Below, one piece after another: positions 23,307-30,684 of a stretch of 64,000 nucleotides of DNA. The position numbers were made by a program, and so were the translations under genes. Source of the DNA: Anaerotignum neopropionicum. GTDB taxonomy: Bacteria; Bacillota; Clostridia; Lachnospirales; Anaerotignaceae. Numbering within the stretch: the first letter of the stretch is position 1; the number at the start of each line of letters is the position of its first letter. The notes beneath the pieces are model-generated. The model saw nothing but the letters and a program-made list of their open reading frames with translations. It did not search any database and was not told the origin of the DNA. The stretch spans positions 558,001 to 622,000 of the forward strand of contig NZ_LRVM01000001.1 in the NCBI RefSeq assembly GCF_001571775.1, in the 5' to 3' direction.

Positions 23307-24002
23307 TTGGCACAAAAAAGAATGTTTACAATGCACATTTTGGACAGCGATGCCTTTCTTGATATGCCACTGTCAAGCCAATGCTTATACCTCCATCTAA
23401 ATATGCGTGCAGATGATGATGGGTTTATCGGAAACCCAAAAAGAATACAGCGCATGATCGGCGCAAGTGATGATGATTTAAAAATTCTTATCGCAAAAAG
23501 ATTTGTTCTGGTATTCGACGATGGCGTGATCGTTATTAAGCACTGGAAGATGCACAATACCATCCAAGGTGATAGATACACGCCTACAGTTTATCAAGAA
23601 GAGGTTAGCAGATTGCTGATAAAAGGCAATAAATCATACTCTTTTGACGATAGAAACAAAATGTTTCCAGAATGTAAACAAAATGATAACACAGGTTTAG
23701 GTTTAGGTTTAGGTTTAGGTTTAGATAAAGGTTTAAAAGAGAGTAGTAAAAAACGTACCGTTTTTACCCCACCCACCATTGAACAAGTAAAAGAATACTG
23801 CACTGAAAGAAAAAACAGCGTTGATGCAGAAAGATTTATTGACTTCTACGCTTGTAAAGGCTGGATGGTTGGTAAAAACAAAATGAAGGATTGGAAAGCA
23901 GCCGTAAGGAATTGGGAAAGAGGTGACAGCGGTGGAAGGTCTGGAGCATCTTCAAAGCCTAAGGAGAGCGACAACAGTAAATACAACGGAATGGTCTTGT
24001 GA
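23307..24002 (+). CDS. Phage replisome organiser / DnaD-like protein
   Basis: A 231-residue protein. The N-terminal winged-helix region (MAQKRMFTMHILDSDAFLDMPLSSQCLYLHLNMRADDDGFIGNPKRIQRMIG) is typical of phage replisome organisers, and the C-terminal part (about 150-205, FTPPTIEQVKEYCTERKN...FIDFYACKGWMVGKNKMKDWKAAVRNW) matches the DnaD-like C-terminus. TTG 23307 immediately follows the RusA stop, with GGAGGTGG upstream. The linker is encoded by a GGTTTA hexamer array that could double as an origin element. It loads helicase on phage DNA. Confidence 0.8.
   Translation: MAQKRMFTMHILDSDAFLDMPLSSQCLYLHLNMRADDDGFIGNPKRIQRMIGASDDDLKILIAKRFVLVFDDGVIVIKHWKMHNTIQGDRYTPTVYQEEVSRLLIKGNKSYSFDDRNKMFPECKQNDNTGLGLGLGLGLDKGLKESSKKRTVFTPPTIEQVKEYCTERKNSVDAERFIDFYACKGWMVGKNKMKDWKAAVRNWERGDSGGRSGASSKPKESDNSKYNGMVL
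23694..23723 (+). repeat. GGTTTA hexamer array, 5 units
   Basis: Five perfect GGTTTA units, then GATAAA and one more GGTTTA (23730-23735), inside the replisome-organiser gene, translated as a Gly-Leu repeat. Confidence 0.9.
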
Positions 24003-24228
24003 TGATAAAGCAAAGGCCTATAACAGCAGAGAAGGAAATTTAACCGGGTTCGACTGCCCTGTTTGCAAAAACAAAGGAAATATCATGGTTTTCGAAAATG
24101 GGTATGAGTATATGCAAGAATGCGAGTGCATGGAAAAGCGCAGGAGCCTAAGCAAGATGGACATTTACCTTCTCAATGACCGCATCACAGAGGAACAGTA
24201 TACTGAGTTGTTGGGGTTAATGGGGTGA
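23932..24228 (+). CDS. Truncated/chimeric zinc-motif protein at the deletion joint
   Basis: The frame overlaps the end of the DnaD-like gene by about 70 bp. Start is probably GTG 23932, after AAAGAGG; GTG 23923 is in frame too. FDCPVCKNKGNIMVFENGYEYMQECECM (about 40-67) is the zinc motif that begins phage DnaC-like helicase loaders, but the Walker ATPase that should follow is absent. The protein ends after MDIYLLNDRITEEQYTELLGLMG, which looks like the C-terminus of a phage structural or assembly protein. I infer that the capsid-module deletion joined the two inside or near this gene. It is probably not functional as a loader. Confidence 0.5.
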   Translation: MEGLEHLQSLRRATTVNTTEWSCDDKAKAYNSREGNLTGFDCPVCKNKGNIMVFENGYEYMQECECMEKRRSLSKMDIYLLNDRITEEQYTELLGLMG

Positions 24229-24232
24229 TTTG

Positions 24233-25489
24233 ATGATTACCATACACGAAAAAAATAGCACAGCATTTGACACATTAGGCTTGGGGGCATTGCTCCCGAG
24301 CCTTTGTAGTGTCACAGAGGAATTAAACGGTGTTTATGAGTTGGAAATGGAACACCCTTATGACGAATGGGGGAAGTGGGAGAAGCTTGAAAAGGAGCGG
24401 ATTATTTATGCATCCACGCCGAGGGGAAAACAGCCGTTTCGGATTTATCATGTTAAGCCGGATATGGAAGGGATCAAAGTCAATGCCCGTCACATCTTCT
24501 ATGATTTGCTGGATAATCTTTGTTTAACCGTCAATGCAACAGGTACGCCACAAGCCATTTTAAACGCCATTAAAGCGGCTTTTGTATTTACCCAACCATT
24601 TACACTATCCACAACAATGAGCGGCACAGGAACGGTAAATTTGACCAAGGTCAACCCAATAACTGCCTTATTGAGTATGGATGATGATACAACCAGTTTT
24701 GTCAAAGCGTTTGGCGGTGAGATTCTGCGTGATGGGTTTACCGTGACCATGAAAACCTCAATCGGGCAGGATCGGGGCGTGGCTATTCGATACGGCAAAA
24801 ACCTAGTAGGTTTGGAAGTCAGCGAGGATATTTCAGAGGTAGCCACCAGAATTTACGCTTACGGAAAAAATGGCGTGGCTATGTCGGGGGCGTATCGGGA
24901 CAGCCCACATATCGGCAATTATCAGTATCCAAAAATTTATGTTTTTGAGGACAGCAGTTTGACCGCCGCTCAACTTCCCGATGCCGTACAGGAGCTATTT
25001 GACGGTGGATGTGATTTGCCAAAAGTAAATATCAAGGCTGATTTTCAAGAGTTATCAAAGACGGTCGAATACGCAGATTACGCCATTCTGGAAGAGGTTC
25101 AACTAGGTGACGTGGTGACGGTATCCAATGTAAAAATGGGATTCCACAAGAAAGCAAAGGTTATCTCATATGAATGGGATTGCTTACTTGAACGATACAA
25201 TAGCGTGGAATTGGGCGATTTTGTACCCGATTTGACATCATCCGTTACCAGCGGAGAAAAGAGCCTTGCGGCGGCTACAAGCGCAAGCACAGAGGTAAAA
25301 CAGGTATATGGCTTGATTTCAGGGAAGGTAACCATTGATAGCATGGGGCTTTATATCTGCGTAGATGGCACAAGCACAGCGGATGCGACAAAGTTGTTCC
25401 ATTTTGGCAGTTACGGCTTAAGGCACAGCAGTACAGGTGTAAACGGCACATGGAAAACAATTATAAATGCAGACGGAAACATCGTATAA
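24233..25489 (+). CDS. Prophage tail endopeptidase (tail-tip, Tal-like)
   Basis: A 418-residue protein of the Prophage_tail / tail-associated lysin N-terminal family, which forms the tail hub at the tip. Seen: FDTLGLGALLPSLCSVTEELNGVYELEMEHP at the N-terminus, PFRIYHVKPDMEGIKVNARHIFYDLLDNL, TTSFVKAFGGEILRDGFTVTM and RNP-like IRYGKNLVGLE, with the closing ICVDGTS...WKTIINADGNIV. Many relatives are longer with extra C-terminal modules. It is the first gene after the deletion and has no tape-measure or distal-tail partner here, so tails cannot be built from this element alone. Confidence 0.8.
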   Translation: MITIHEKNSTAFDTLGLGALLPSLCSVTEELNGVYELEMEHPYDEWGKWEKLEKERIIYASTPRGKQPFRIYHVKPDMEGIKVNARHIFYDLLDNLCLTVNATGTPQAILNAIKAAFVFTQPFTLSTTMSGTGTVNLTKVNPITALLSMDDDTTSFVKAFGGEILRDGFTVTMKTSIGQDRGVAIRYGKNLVGLEVSEDISEVATRIYAYGKNGVAMSGAYRDSPHIGNYQYPKIYVFEDSSLTAAQLPDAVQELFDGGCDLPKVNIKADFQELSKTVEYADYAILEEVQLGDVVTVSNVKMGFHKKAKVISYEWDCLLERYNSVELGDFVPDLTSSVTSGEKSLAAATSASTEVKQVYGLISGKVTIDSMGLYICVDGTSTADATKLFHFGSYGLRHSSTGVNGTWKTIINADGNIV

Positions 25490-25502
25490 AGGGGGCGGTA
25501 AA

Positions 25503-25802
25503 ATGACACATGATGAAATTTCAGAAAAATTAGTTGAAGTAGACCAGCGAAGCAAGAGCAATAAACACAGGTTGGACAAGGTGGAGGAACGGCAAGACAA
25601 TTTGGAACAGCTGACCAATGCCTTTGCCAAGATGGAAACGGAACAAGGCTACATAAAAAAAGACGTAAGCGAGATTAAGGCTGATGTAAAGTGCCTAGCG
25701 GAAAAACCTGCTAAGCGGTGGGAAAGCGTGGTGTCTACCGCAATCACGGTAATTGTCGGGGCATTGATTGGATATATACTTTCCGGGGGTGTGATGCCGT
25801 GA
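25503..25802 (+). CDS. xhlA: XhlA-like hemolysin/lysis accessory protein
   Basis: A 99-residue protein: coiled coil (about 1-70, KLVEVDQRSKSNKHRLDKVEERQDNLEQL) and one C-terminal membrane helix (VVSTAITVIVGALIGYILSGG), the XhlA arrangement. XhlA works with holin and endolysin in host lysis. ATG 25503 follows AAAGGGGGCGG. The stop overlaps the GTG of the next gene. Confidence 0.8.
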   Translation: MTHDEISEKLVEVDQRSKSNKHRLDKVEERQDNLEQLTNAFAKMETEQGYIKKDVSEIKADVKCLAEKPAKRWESVVSTAITVIVGALIGYILSGGVMP

Positions 25803-26101
25803 GAAAGAAAAAGCGGACATTCTCCAAACAGGCGGTCAAATGGATTCTCATTGCCGCCTTATTTGATTTACAGCTTTCCTATCTTCTTGCCTTTTTGGGG
25901 CGTGAACAGATAGCTGAAACCCTGTCAATTACCGTTGTAACAAGCCTTATCGGGGTGATGCTTGGGTATTTCATGAAGTCATTTAAGGAAACAAGAGAAG
26001 AGGAAAAAGTAAGATTGTTGGAAGAAAAAAGACAGCAAGAGGATAAACAAGCATTCATGAGTGATTTGAAAGGGGATAATAATAATGACGTGGCTGGTTG
26101 A
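25799..26101 (+). CDS. Small membrane protein of the lysis module
   Basis: GTG 25799 overlaps the XhlA stop. The 100-residue product has a basic start (MRKKKRTFSKQAVK), two membrane helices (WILIAALFDLQLSYLLAFLG, about 15-34; ITVVTSLIGVMLGYFM, about 44-59) and a charged coiled tail (KETREEEKVRLLEEKRQQEDKQ). A two-helix protein between XhlA and the holin may be a second holin or pinholin. Unknown family. Confidence 0.6.
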   Translation: MRKKKRTFSKQAVKWILIAALFDLQLSYLLAFLGREQIAETLSITVVTSLIGVMLGYFMKSFKETREEEKVRLLEEKRQQEDKQAFMSDLKGDNNNDVAG

Positions 26102-26438
26102 GAATTGGTTTATTGTATTTGGTATTTTTGCCATCGCAGTGATAGCCGCTGTGGCTGTTTATCGCTTCTATGGGCTACCCAGTAAGAAGCAGATAGAAAC
26201 AATCAAGGAATGGTTATTATACGCTTGCATACAGGCAGAAACAGCCCTAGGCGGTGGCACAGGGCAACTTAAATTAAGATATGTATACGATTTATTTATA
26301 ACAAGATTCCCAGCGGTGGCAAAAGTGATTTCTTTTAATGTTTTTTCTGGTTGGGTGGATGCTGCGTTAGAGCAAATGAAAACGCTATTGCAGCAGAATA
26401 AAGCTATCCAAGAGGTTGTAAGGGGGGAAACTGCATGA
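26085..26438 (+). CDS. Phage holin, LLH-like
   Basis: A 117-residue protein with one N-terminal membrane helix (WLVENWFIVFGIFAIAVIAAVAVYRF) followed by a soluble helical domain (KKQIETIKEWLLYACIQAETALGGGTGQLKLRYVYDLFITRFP), the pattern of LLH-family holins. AAAGGGG precedes the ATG, and the 3' end overlaps the endolysin start (ATGA). Confidence 0.75.
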   Translation: MTWLVENWFIVFGIFAIAVIAAVAVYRFYGLPSKKQIETIKEWLLYACIQAETALGGGTGQLKLRYVYDLFITRFPAVAKVISFNVFSGWVDAALEQMKTLLQQNKAIQEVVRGETA

Positions 26439-27043
26439 GTTTAACAAATTTAGGTCTGGTTGAATTCGTCAAAACCAAACTTGGCACAAAATACGTTTAC
26501 GGAATGAAGGGCAAGGTCATGACACAAGCCAACTATGACTATCTGAAAAATACATACGGTTCTAAAATGGTATGGAATTCGGACGAAAACAAGGTGGGTC
26601 AAGTGTGTGTAGATTGTTCTGGTCTGATTAGCTGGTACACGGGCAAGCTGAAAGGATCAAGCCAATTCGCCGCAGAAAATAAGCTGCAGCCAATCAATAC
26701 GATCTCCCTAGCCCCTCCCGGTGTGGCTGTGTGGCACCAAGGACATATAGGGGTATACATTGGTAATGGTGAAATCATCGAAGCAATGGGGAGCGCATAC
26801 GGCACTGTACGGACTAAGGTAGCCAAGAGAGATTTTACGCACTGGTTTAAAATTAGTGACATTGAATATGTAGAGGAGGAAACAGAAATGGTTGAAAAAG
26901 GGAAAATTATTGTGTACGGCGAGGAACAAATTGTTGATATGATCCGCAAGGATGGTATTACATATATCAAGACTAGAGATATTGCGAACGTGCTTGGGTT
27001 GAAGGTTGGCAACAAAGGAAGCGTACCCACATTAGATAGATAG
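26435..27043 (+). CDS. NlpC/P60 phage endolysin
   Basis: A 202-residue cell-wall hydrolase. The N-terminal NlpC/P60 domain has the catalytic Cys in CVDCSGLISWY (about residue 54), the His in WHQGHIGVYIGNGEIIEA (about residue 107) and a downstream HWFK. The C-terminal about 50 residues (GKIIVYGEEQIVDMIRKDGITYIKTRDIANVLGL) resemble the wall-associated Cu-amine-oxidase-N-like module and may bind the wall. It cleaves peptide stems to release phage. Terminator immediately downstream. Confidence 0.85.
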   Translation: MSLTNLGLVEFVKTKLGTKYVYGMKGKVMTQANYDYLKNTYGSKMVWNSDENKVGQVCVDCSGLISWYTGKLKGSSQFAAENKLQPINTISLAPPGVAVWHQGHIGVYIGNGEIIEAMGSAYGTVRTKVAKRDFTHWFKISDIEYVEEETEMVEKGKIIVYGEEQIVDMIRKDGITYIKTRDIANVLGLKVGNKGSVPTLDR

Positions 27044-27049
27044 AAATAA

Positions 27050-27074
27050 GCCCCCATTTCGGGGGCTGTTTTTT
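27050..27074 (+). terminator. Terminator of the prophage late genes
   Basis: GCCCCC (27050-27055), ATTTC loop, GGGGGC (27061-27066), then TGTTTTTT. Confidence 0.9.
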
Positions 27075-27079
27075 ATTGC

Positions 27080-27100
27080 CGTCAAAAAAACGTCAAAAAT
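27080..27100. promoter_or_regulatory. Right integrase arm-site candidates
   Basis: Two direct CGTCAAAAA copies (27080-27088, 27091-27099), the same motif, number and spacing as at the left end. Confidence 0.5.
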
Positions 27101-27211
27101 AAATTCTACAACATTCCAAAAGCGAGAATTTTACATTTTAATAAAATGCCGAGTTTACGCGGTTTGCTTGCAAATTTCCGCTATGTTCCGCAATGGTTCG
27201 CAGTGCATTTT

Positions 27212-27235
27212 ATTTCATTTGAAAATATTGCATAA
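27212..27235 (+). other. attR core of the prophage
   Basis: Exact direct copy of 13927-13950. It ends TTGCATAA, contributing the GCATA -35 of the spoIIQ promoter. Host sequence resumes after it. Confidence 0.9.
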
Positions 27236-27259
27236 AAGCCCAAAAGGCTGGCAACAATA
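27230..27259 (+). promoter_or_regulatory. Sigma-F-type promoter of spoIIQ, spanning the attR core
   Basis: GCATA (27230-27234), exactly 15 bp, GGCAACAATA (27250-27259) matches GYATA-N15-GGNRANANTR at every specified position. It lies 18 bp before the spoIIQ ATG, so the mRNA leader would be very short with the ribosome site near its 5' end. Confidence 0.65.
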
Positions 27260-27277
27260 GCCTTGGAGGTGCAATAT

Positions 27278-27991
27278 ATGAAAAATAAAAATAAGAATAA
27301 GAGAACGGCAATATGGACCGCAACGATTTGCGGATGCTTGTGTTTATTGGCTGTAGGTGCAGGCGTTGTCTGGCAGGCAGTGGATTATAAAGAAACTGTG
27401 CCGCCGCAAACACAATCTCAAGCAAGAGTGATTCAGTCTACTGAAGGAGAATTGCAGCCTGTTACCATGGCACAGACCCCGAAGGTGGATGAAACCAAGC
27501 TGGAAAAGCAGAATCAGACCAACGAAGAAAAACCCCCTGTTGTGCAGACGGCTCCCCAACCAAAGGCTACAGCCTCGACAGAGTCTAATTTTGGTTATCC
27601 CCTTTCGGGAGAAATTGTCATGCCCTACAGCGTGGAGAGTGCAATTTATGACCCTACCTTGAATCAGTATCATACAAATGACAGCATCAGTATCTCTGCT
27701 CAGGCGGGATCAGCGGTTGTGGCAGCCCAAAAGGGAACGGTAAAAGAAATTACAAAGGATGAAGAAAAGGGAAATACTGTTATAATTGAGCATGACAATG
27801 GTTGGCTGACTACATACAGTCAGCTGGCGGAGGATATTTCCGTAAAGGTCGGCGAAACTGTAGAAAAGGGCCAAAAAATTGGTACGGTGGGTGAACCCAC
27901 AAAGTATACAATTGCCTTAGGCAGTCATGTTCAATTTGCCATGGAGAAGGATGGCGAAACTGTGGATCCTGAAAAAACCATTCAGGATTAA
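27278..27991 (+). CDS. spoIIQ: SpoIIQ, forespore LytM-domain engulfment protein
   Basis: SpoIIQ is a forespore membrane protein whose LytM domain binds SpoIIIAH and forms the channel between mother cell and forespore. The 237-residue product has one membrane helix (about 11-34), a Gln/Pro/Thr-rich linker and a peptidase M23 (LytM) domain (about 105-232). The usual zinc ligands look lost: the HxxxD stretch is NDSIS (N134, S138), and the HxH is HVQ (H217, Q219). It is thus probably a binding, not hydrolytic, domain, as in Bacillus. ATG 27278 follows TTGGAGGTG. Without the prophage it would lie 42 bp after spoIID. Confidence 0.88.
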   Translation: MKNKNKNKRTAIWTATICGCLCLLAVGAGVVWQAVDYKETVPPQTQSQARVIQSTEGELQPVTMAQTPKVDETKLEKQNQTNEEKPPVVQTAPQPKATASTESNFGYPLSGEIVMPYSVESAIYDPTLNQYHTNDSISISAQAGSAVVAAQKGTVKEITKDEEKGNTVIIEHDNGWLTTYSQLAEDISVKVGETVEKGQKIGTVGEPTKYTIALGSHVQFAMEKDGETVDPEKTIQD

Positions 27992-28119
27992 CGGATTATA
28001 CTAAGGAAGAAATTTATAAAAAAGTAATTTTTTGCGAAAATGCCTTTACGAACTTCTAAAAAACAGCTACAATGAAACGTAAGGGAATAAGCTGTTTCTA
28101 AAGATAGGGGGTTATTGGT

Positions 28120-28647
28120 ATGCAACGTTTTTCTATCGTAAAAGGAGATATCGTAAAGGCAAAAACTGACGCTATCGTAAATGCAGCAAATACGTCCCTT
28201 TTAGGGGGCGGCGGTGTTGATGGTGCAATTCATCGTGCTGCCGGCGAGGAGCTTTTGGAAGAGTGTAAAAGCCTCAATGGCTGTGAACGGGGCGAGGCGA
28301 AAATTACAAAGGGGTACAATCTTAAGGCCAATTATGTAATCCATACGCCGGGACCTATCTGGAGAGGCGGCAAATGGGGAGAGGATGAGCTGTTGAAAAA
28401 CTGCTACGAAAACTCGTTGCGTCTTGCCAAAGAAAACGGGCTGAAAACCGTTGCGTTTCCATCGATTAGCACCGGTGTATACTGTTTTCCTGTTGAGCGG
28501 GCGGCAAAAATTGCTGTGAATGTGATATGCAGCTTTTTGCAGCTGGATACTTCTTTGGAAAAAGTGATCATGATCTGCTTTGATGAAGACACAAAAGAGG
28601 CATATATTAATGCTTTTGAGGAATATAAAGGAAAAGATTTCGTGTAA
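28120..28647 (+). CDS. Macrodomain protein, O-acetyl-ADP-ribose deacetylase type
   Basis: A 175-residue single-macrodomain enzyme of the MacroD/YmdB group, which hydrolyses O-acetyl-ADP-ribose or removes ADP-ribose. The ADP-ribose-binding signatures are complete: DAIVNAANTSLLGGGGVDGAIHRAAG (about 17-42) with the catalytic Asn and Asp of the family, VIHTPGPIW, and FPSISTGVYCFPVERAA (about 108-124). A GGGGG site precedes the ATG. No partner ADP-ribosyltransferase is nearby. Confidence 0.92.
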   Translation: MQRFSIVKGDIVKAKTDAIVNAANTSLLGGGGVDGAIHRAAGEELLEECKSLNGCERGEAKITKGYNLKANYVIHTPGPIWRGGKWGEDELLKNCYENSLRLAKENGLKTVAFPSISTGVYCFPVERAAKIAVNVICSFLQLDTSLEKVIMICFDEDTKEAYINAFEEYKGKDFV

Positions 28648-28687
28648 GCATTGCGGATTTATAAATAAAATTCATGAATTGTTTTGA

Positions 28688-28720
28688 GCGGACAGTATAT
28701 TCTTGCTGTCTGCTTTTTTT
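28688..28720 (+). terminator. Terminator of the macrodomain gene
   Basis: GCGGACAG (28688-28695) / CTGTCTGC (28706-28713), then T7. Confidence 0.85.
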
Positions 28721-28894
28721 GGCAAAAATTTGAGGATATGTACAATAAATTTTTTGCAGCTTTAATAAAGAAAGGAAACATATTAATTTAGGAAAAACGC
28801 ATAATAAAGATGTGGCGAACAGAAAAGCAGAACTTTCGTAAAAATTTTATGTCTACTTGTTTGTCGAAATGTTTTTTTTCCAGCATGTGAATAA

Positions 28895-28974
28895 TGTGGA
28901 AAACTTCTTTGTTTTTTCCACATTAAAAACCCTTTAAATCCAAGTTATGCACAAAGTTATACACATTATCCACA
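28895..28974. promoter_or_regulatory. Cluster of five DnaA boxes
   Basis: On the plus strand: TTTTCCACA (28914-28922), TTATGCACA (28945-28953), TTATACACA (28957-28965), TTATCCACA (28966-28974). On the minus strand: TTTTCCACA (28903-28895). Three match TTATNCACA exactly, and two are the TTTTCCACA variant common in Firmicutes origins. The region downstream to 29300 is very AT-rich with no gene. dnaA and dnaN are not in the window. Confidence 0.75.
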
Positions 28975-29334
28975 GGTCAGCAAGGGCATAAACTGTAGAA
29001 AAAAATGAGAAATTGCTTATTTTGTCGAAGGCAAAATCTACTAAAAATTGGACAAAATTCTGTAAAATATAAAATTATACGAGGGTAGAAGAAATATTTT
29101 GTAAACCGAACAAAGAGGATATACGCTTTTTTTCGTTTAAATTCAGACAAACCCAATAGAAAAATAAAGAATATAGAATTTTTTGTTTTTTTCTTACAGA
29201 GGAAAAGGATTTTTTTACTTTATGACGAATTATATTAATATAAAGGTATAACCTTTTATGAAATACCTCTTTTAAGGAAATGAGGCAGTGGAACAAGATC
29301 CTCAAAAAAAGGATCACGAAGGGAGTTGTTGTTT

Positions 29335-29877
29335 ATGTTATATAACATCATCGGTAAGAACATTGACGTATGGGACAAGACAAAGGAAGCTGTGGAACAC
29401 AAGATGGATCGCATTCATAAGCTGTTTCCGGAGGATGCGGTAGCTACCATTACTTTGAGTTTGGAGAAGCTTGTTTCAACAGTAGAAGTGACGATTCCTA
29501 TGAACAAGAGAATTATTCGCGCAGAGGTGAGCGATTATGATATGATAGCTGCCCTCGATAAAGCGGTGGATATTTTGGACGGCCAGATTGTGCGTTATAA
29601 AAAACGGATGCGCACAAAGGTACGCCAGAATGCCGAAAATTATATGGCGGAATATCAGACGATTTTGGTTCCAGAGGCTGAATTGGACGAAGAGCCTCTG
29701 TATAAAATCGAAAGAGTGAAGCATTTTGAAGTAAAGCCCATGGATGCCGAAGAGGCTGTTATGGAGATGGAGATGATTGGTCACAATTTCTTTGTATTTC
29801 GTAATGGAGAAACAGACGCATTGAACGTTGTTTACAAAAGAAAGAATGGATCTTATGGCGTGATTGAGCCGGAATAT
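29335..29877 (+). CDS. hpf: Ribosome hibernation promoting factor, long form
   Basis: A 180-residue-class long HPF (RaiA family), which pairs 70S ribosomes into 100S dimers in stationary phase. The N-terminal S30AE domain (about 1-95) has the beta-alpha-beta pattern with MIAALDKAVDILDGQIVRYKKRM, and the C-terminal dimerisation domain has KIERVKHFEVKPMDAEEAVMEMEMIGHNFFVFRNGETDALNVVYKRKNGSYGVIEPE, both diagnostic. ATG 29335 follows GGGAG; an open TTG frame 9 nt earlier is not preferred. A GATCCT/AGGATC hairpin (about 29298-29315) precedes the ribosome site. Confidence 0.95.
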
Positions 29878-29892
29878 TAATATTAGCCGACA

Positions 29893-29925
29893 AAACAGGG
29901 GTGATATTTCATCCCTGTTTTTTTA
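29893..29925 (+). terminator. Terminator of hpf
   Basis: AAACAGGG (29893-29900) / CCCTGTTT (29913-29920), then T-run. Confidence 0.9.
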
Positions 29926-30096
29926 TGGAGTTTTCATGGGTATGCGCTTGATTCTGGGCGGATGAAGTTCCCTCTGTAAGGAATATTTTTGTGAATCTCA
30001 TTCGTTGGAAAAAACCTATAGAAAAAACTCGAAATTCTATAGGCTTTATGATATGATGAAGAACAGAAAAATGGGGAATCATAATGGAGGGGTAGT

Positions 30097-30684
30097 ATGG
30101 CGAAGCTATATTTTAGATACGGTGTGATGGGCAGTTCAAAATCTGCCCAAGCACTGATTACAAAATTTAACTATGAAGAACAAGGGATGCATGTTTGGCT
30201 GCTTAAGCCTGCAAGGGATACAAGAGATGGTTCAAACATTGTTCGCAGCCGAATTGGCCTAGAGCAAAAAGCGGATGCCATCGGCGAAGAGGTTGACTTA
30301 TTCGCGGTATTTCAAGCCAGAGAAAAAGAATTTTATGAGGTAATCATCGTGGATGAGGCACAGTTTTTAATGCCATCTCAGGTGGAACAATTGCGACATA
30401 TTGTGGATACTTATCATATTCCCGTGCTTTGCTTTGGCTTAAGGACGGATTTTCGCACAAAGCTTTTTCCGGCAAGTGCAAGACTGTTTGAACTGGCTGA
30501 TTCCATCTCGGAATTAAAAACGGTTTGCGCTTGTGGCAGCAAGGCTATGGTAAACGCCAGATTAGACAAAGAGGGCCATGTTCTTACAGAGGGTGAGCAG
30601 GTGTTTTTGGGCGGTAGCGAAAGTTATCGTCCTATGTGCTATCGCTGTTGGAAGAAAGCGACCAAAAAGGAGCTGGAAGAATGA
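30097..30684 (+). CDS. tdk: Thymidine kinase
   Basis: Type II thymidine kinase (195 residues) phosphorylating thymidine in the salvage pathway. P-loop GVMGSSKSA (about 9-17), the DEAQF block (about 87-91) with the catalytic Glu, and the C-terminal zinc lasso CACGSKAMVNAR...CYRCWKK are all seen. AATGGAGGGG precedes the ATG. The stop overlaps the ATG of the next gene, so the two are translationally coupled. Confidence 0.95.
   Translation: MAKLYFRYGVMGSSKSAQALITKFNYEEQGMHVWLLKPARDTRDGSNIVRSRIGLEQKADAIGEEVDLFAVFQAREKEFYEVIIVDEAQFLMPSQVEQLRHIVDTYHIPVLCFGLRTDFRTKLFPASARLFELADSISELKTVCACGSKAMVNARLDKEGHVLTEGEQVFLGGSESYRPMCYRCWKKATKKELEE

Larger units (their letters stand above)
13927..27235. mobile_element. 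Defective prophage, about 13.3 kb, inserted at the 3' end of spoIID
   Basis: The element is bounded by exact 24-bp direct repeats (13927-13950 and 27212-27235). It carries a tyrosine integrase, a CI/Cro-like switch, a recombination and replication module, one tail-tip gene, XhlA-like and holin-like genes and an NlpC/P60 endolysin. Terminase, portal, protease, capsid and tape-measure genes are all missing between 24.2 kb (replication) and the tail-tip gene, where a complete siphophage would have some 15-25 kb. Paired CGTCAAAAA motifs lie just inside both ends. It separates spoIID from spoIIQ, which would otherwise be 42 bp apart. Confidence 0.9.

Noticed and set aside
28895..29300. Calling the DnaA-box cluster the chromosomal oriC
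   Set aside because: No dnaA, dnaN, rpmH or gyrase genes nearby; a regulatory DnaA cluster is equally possible.
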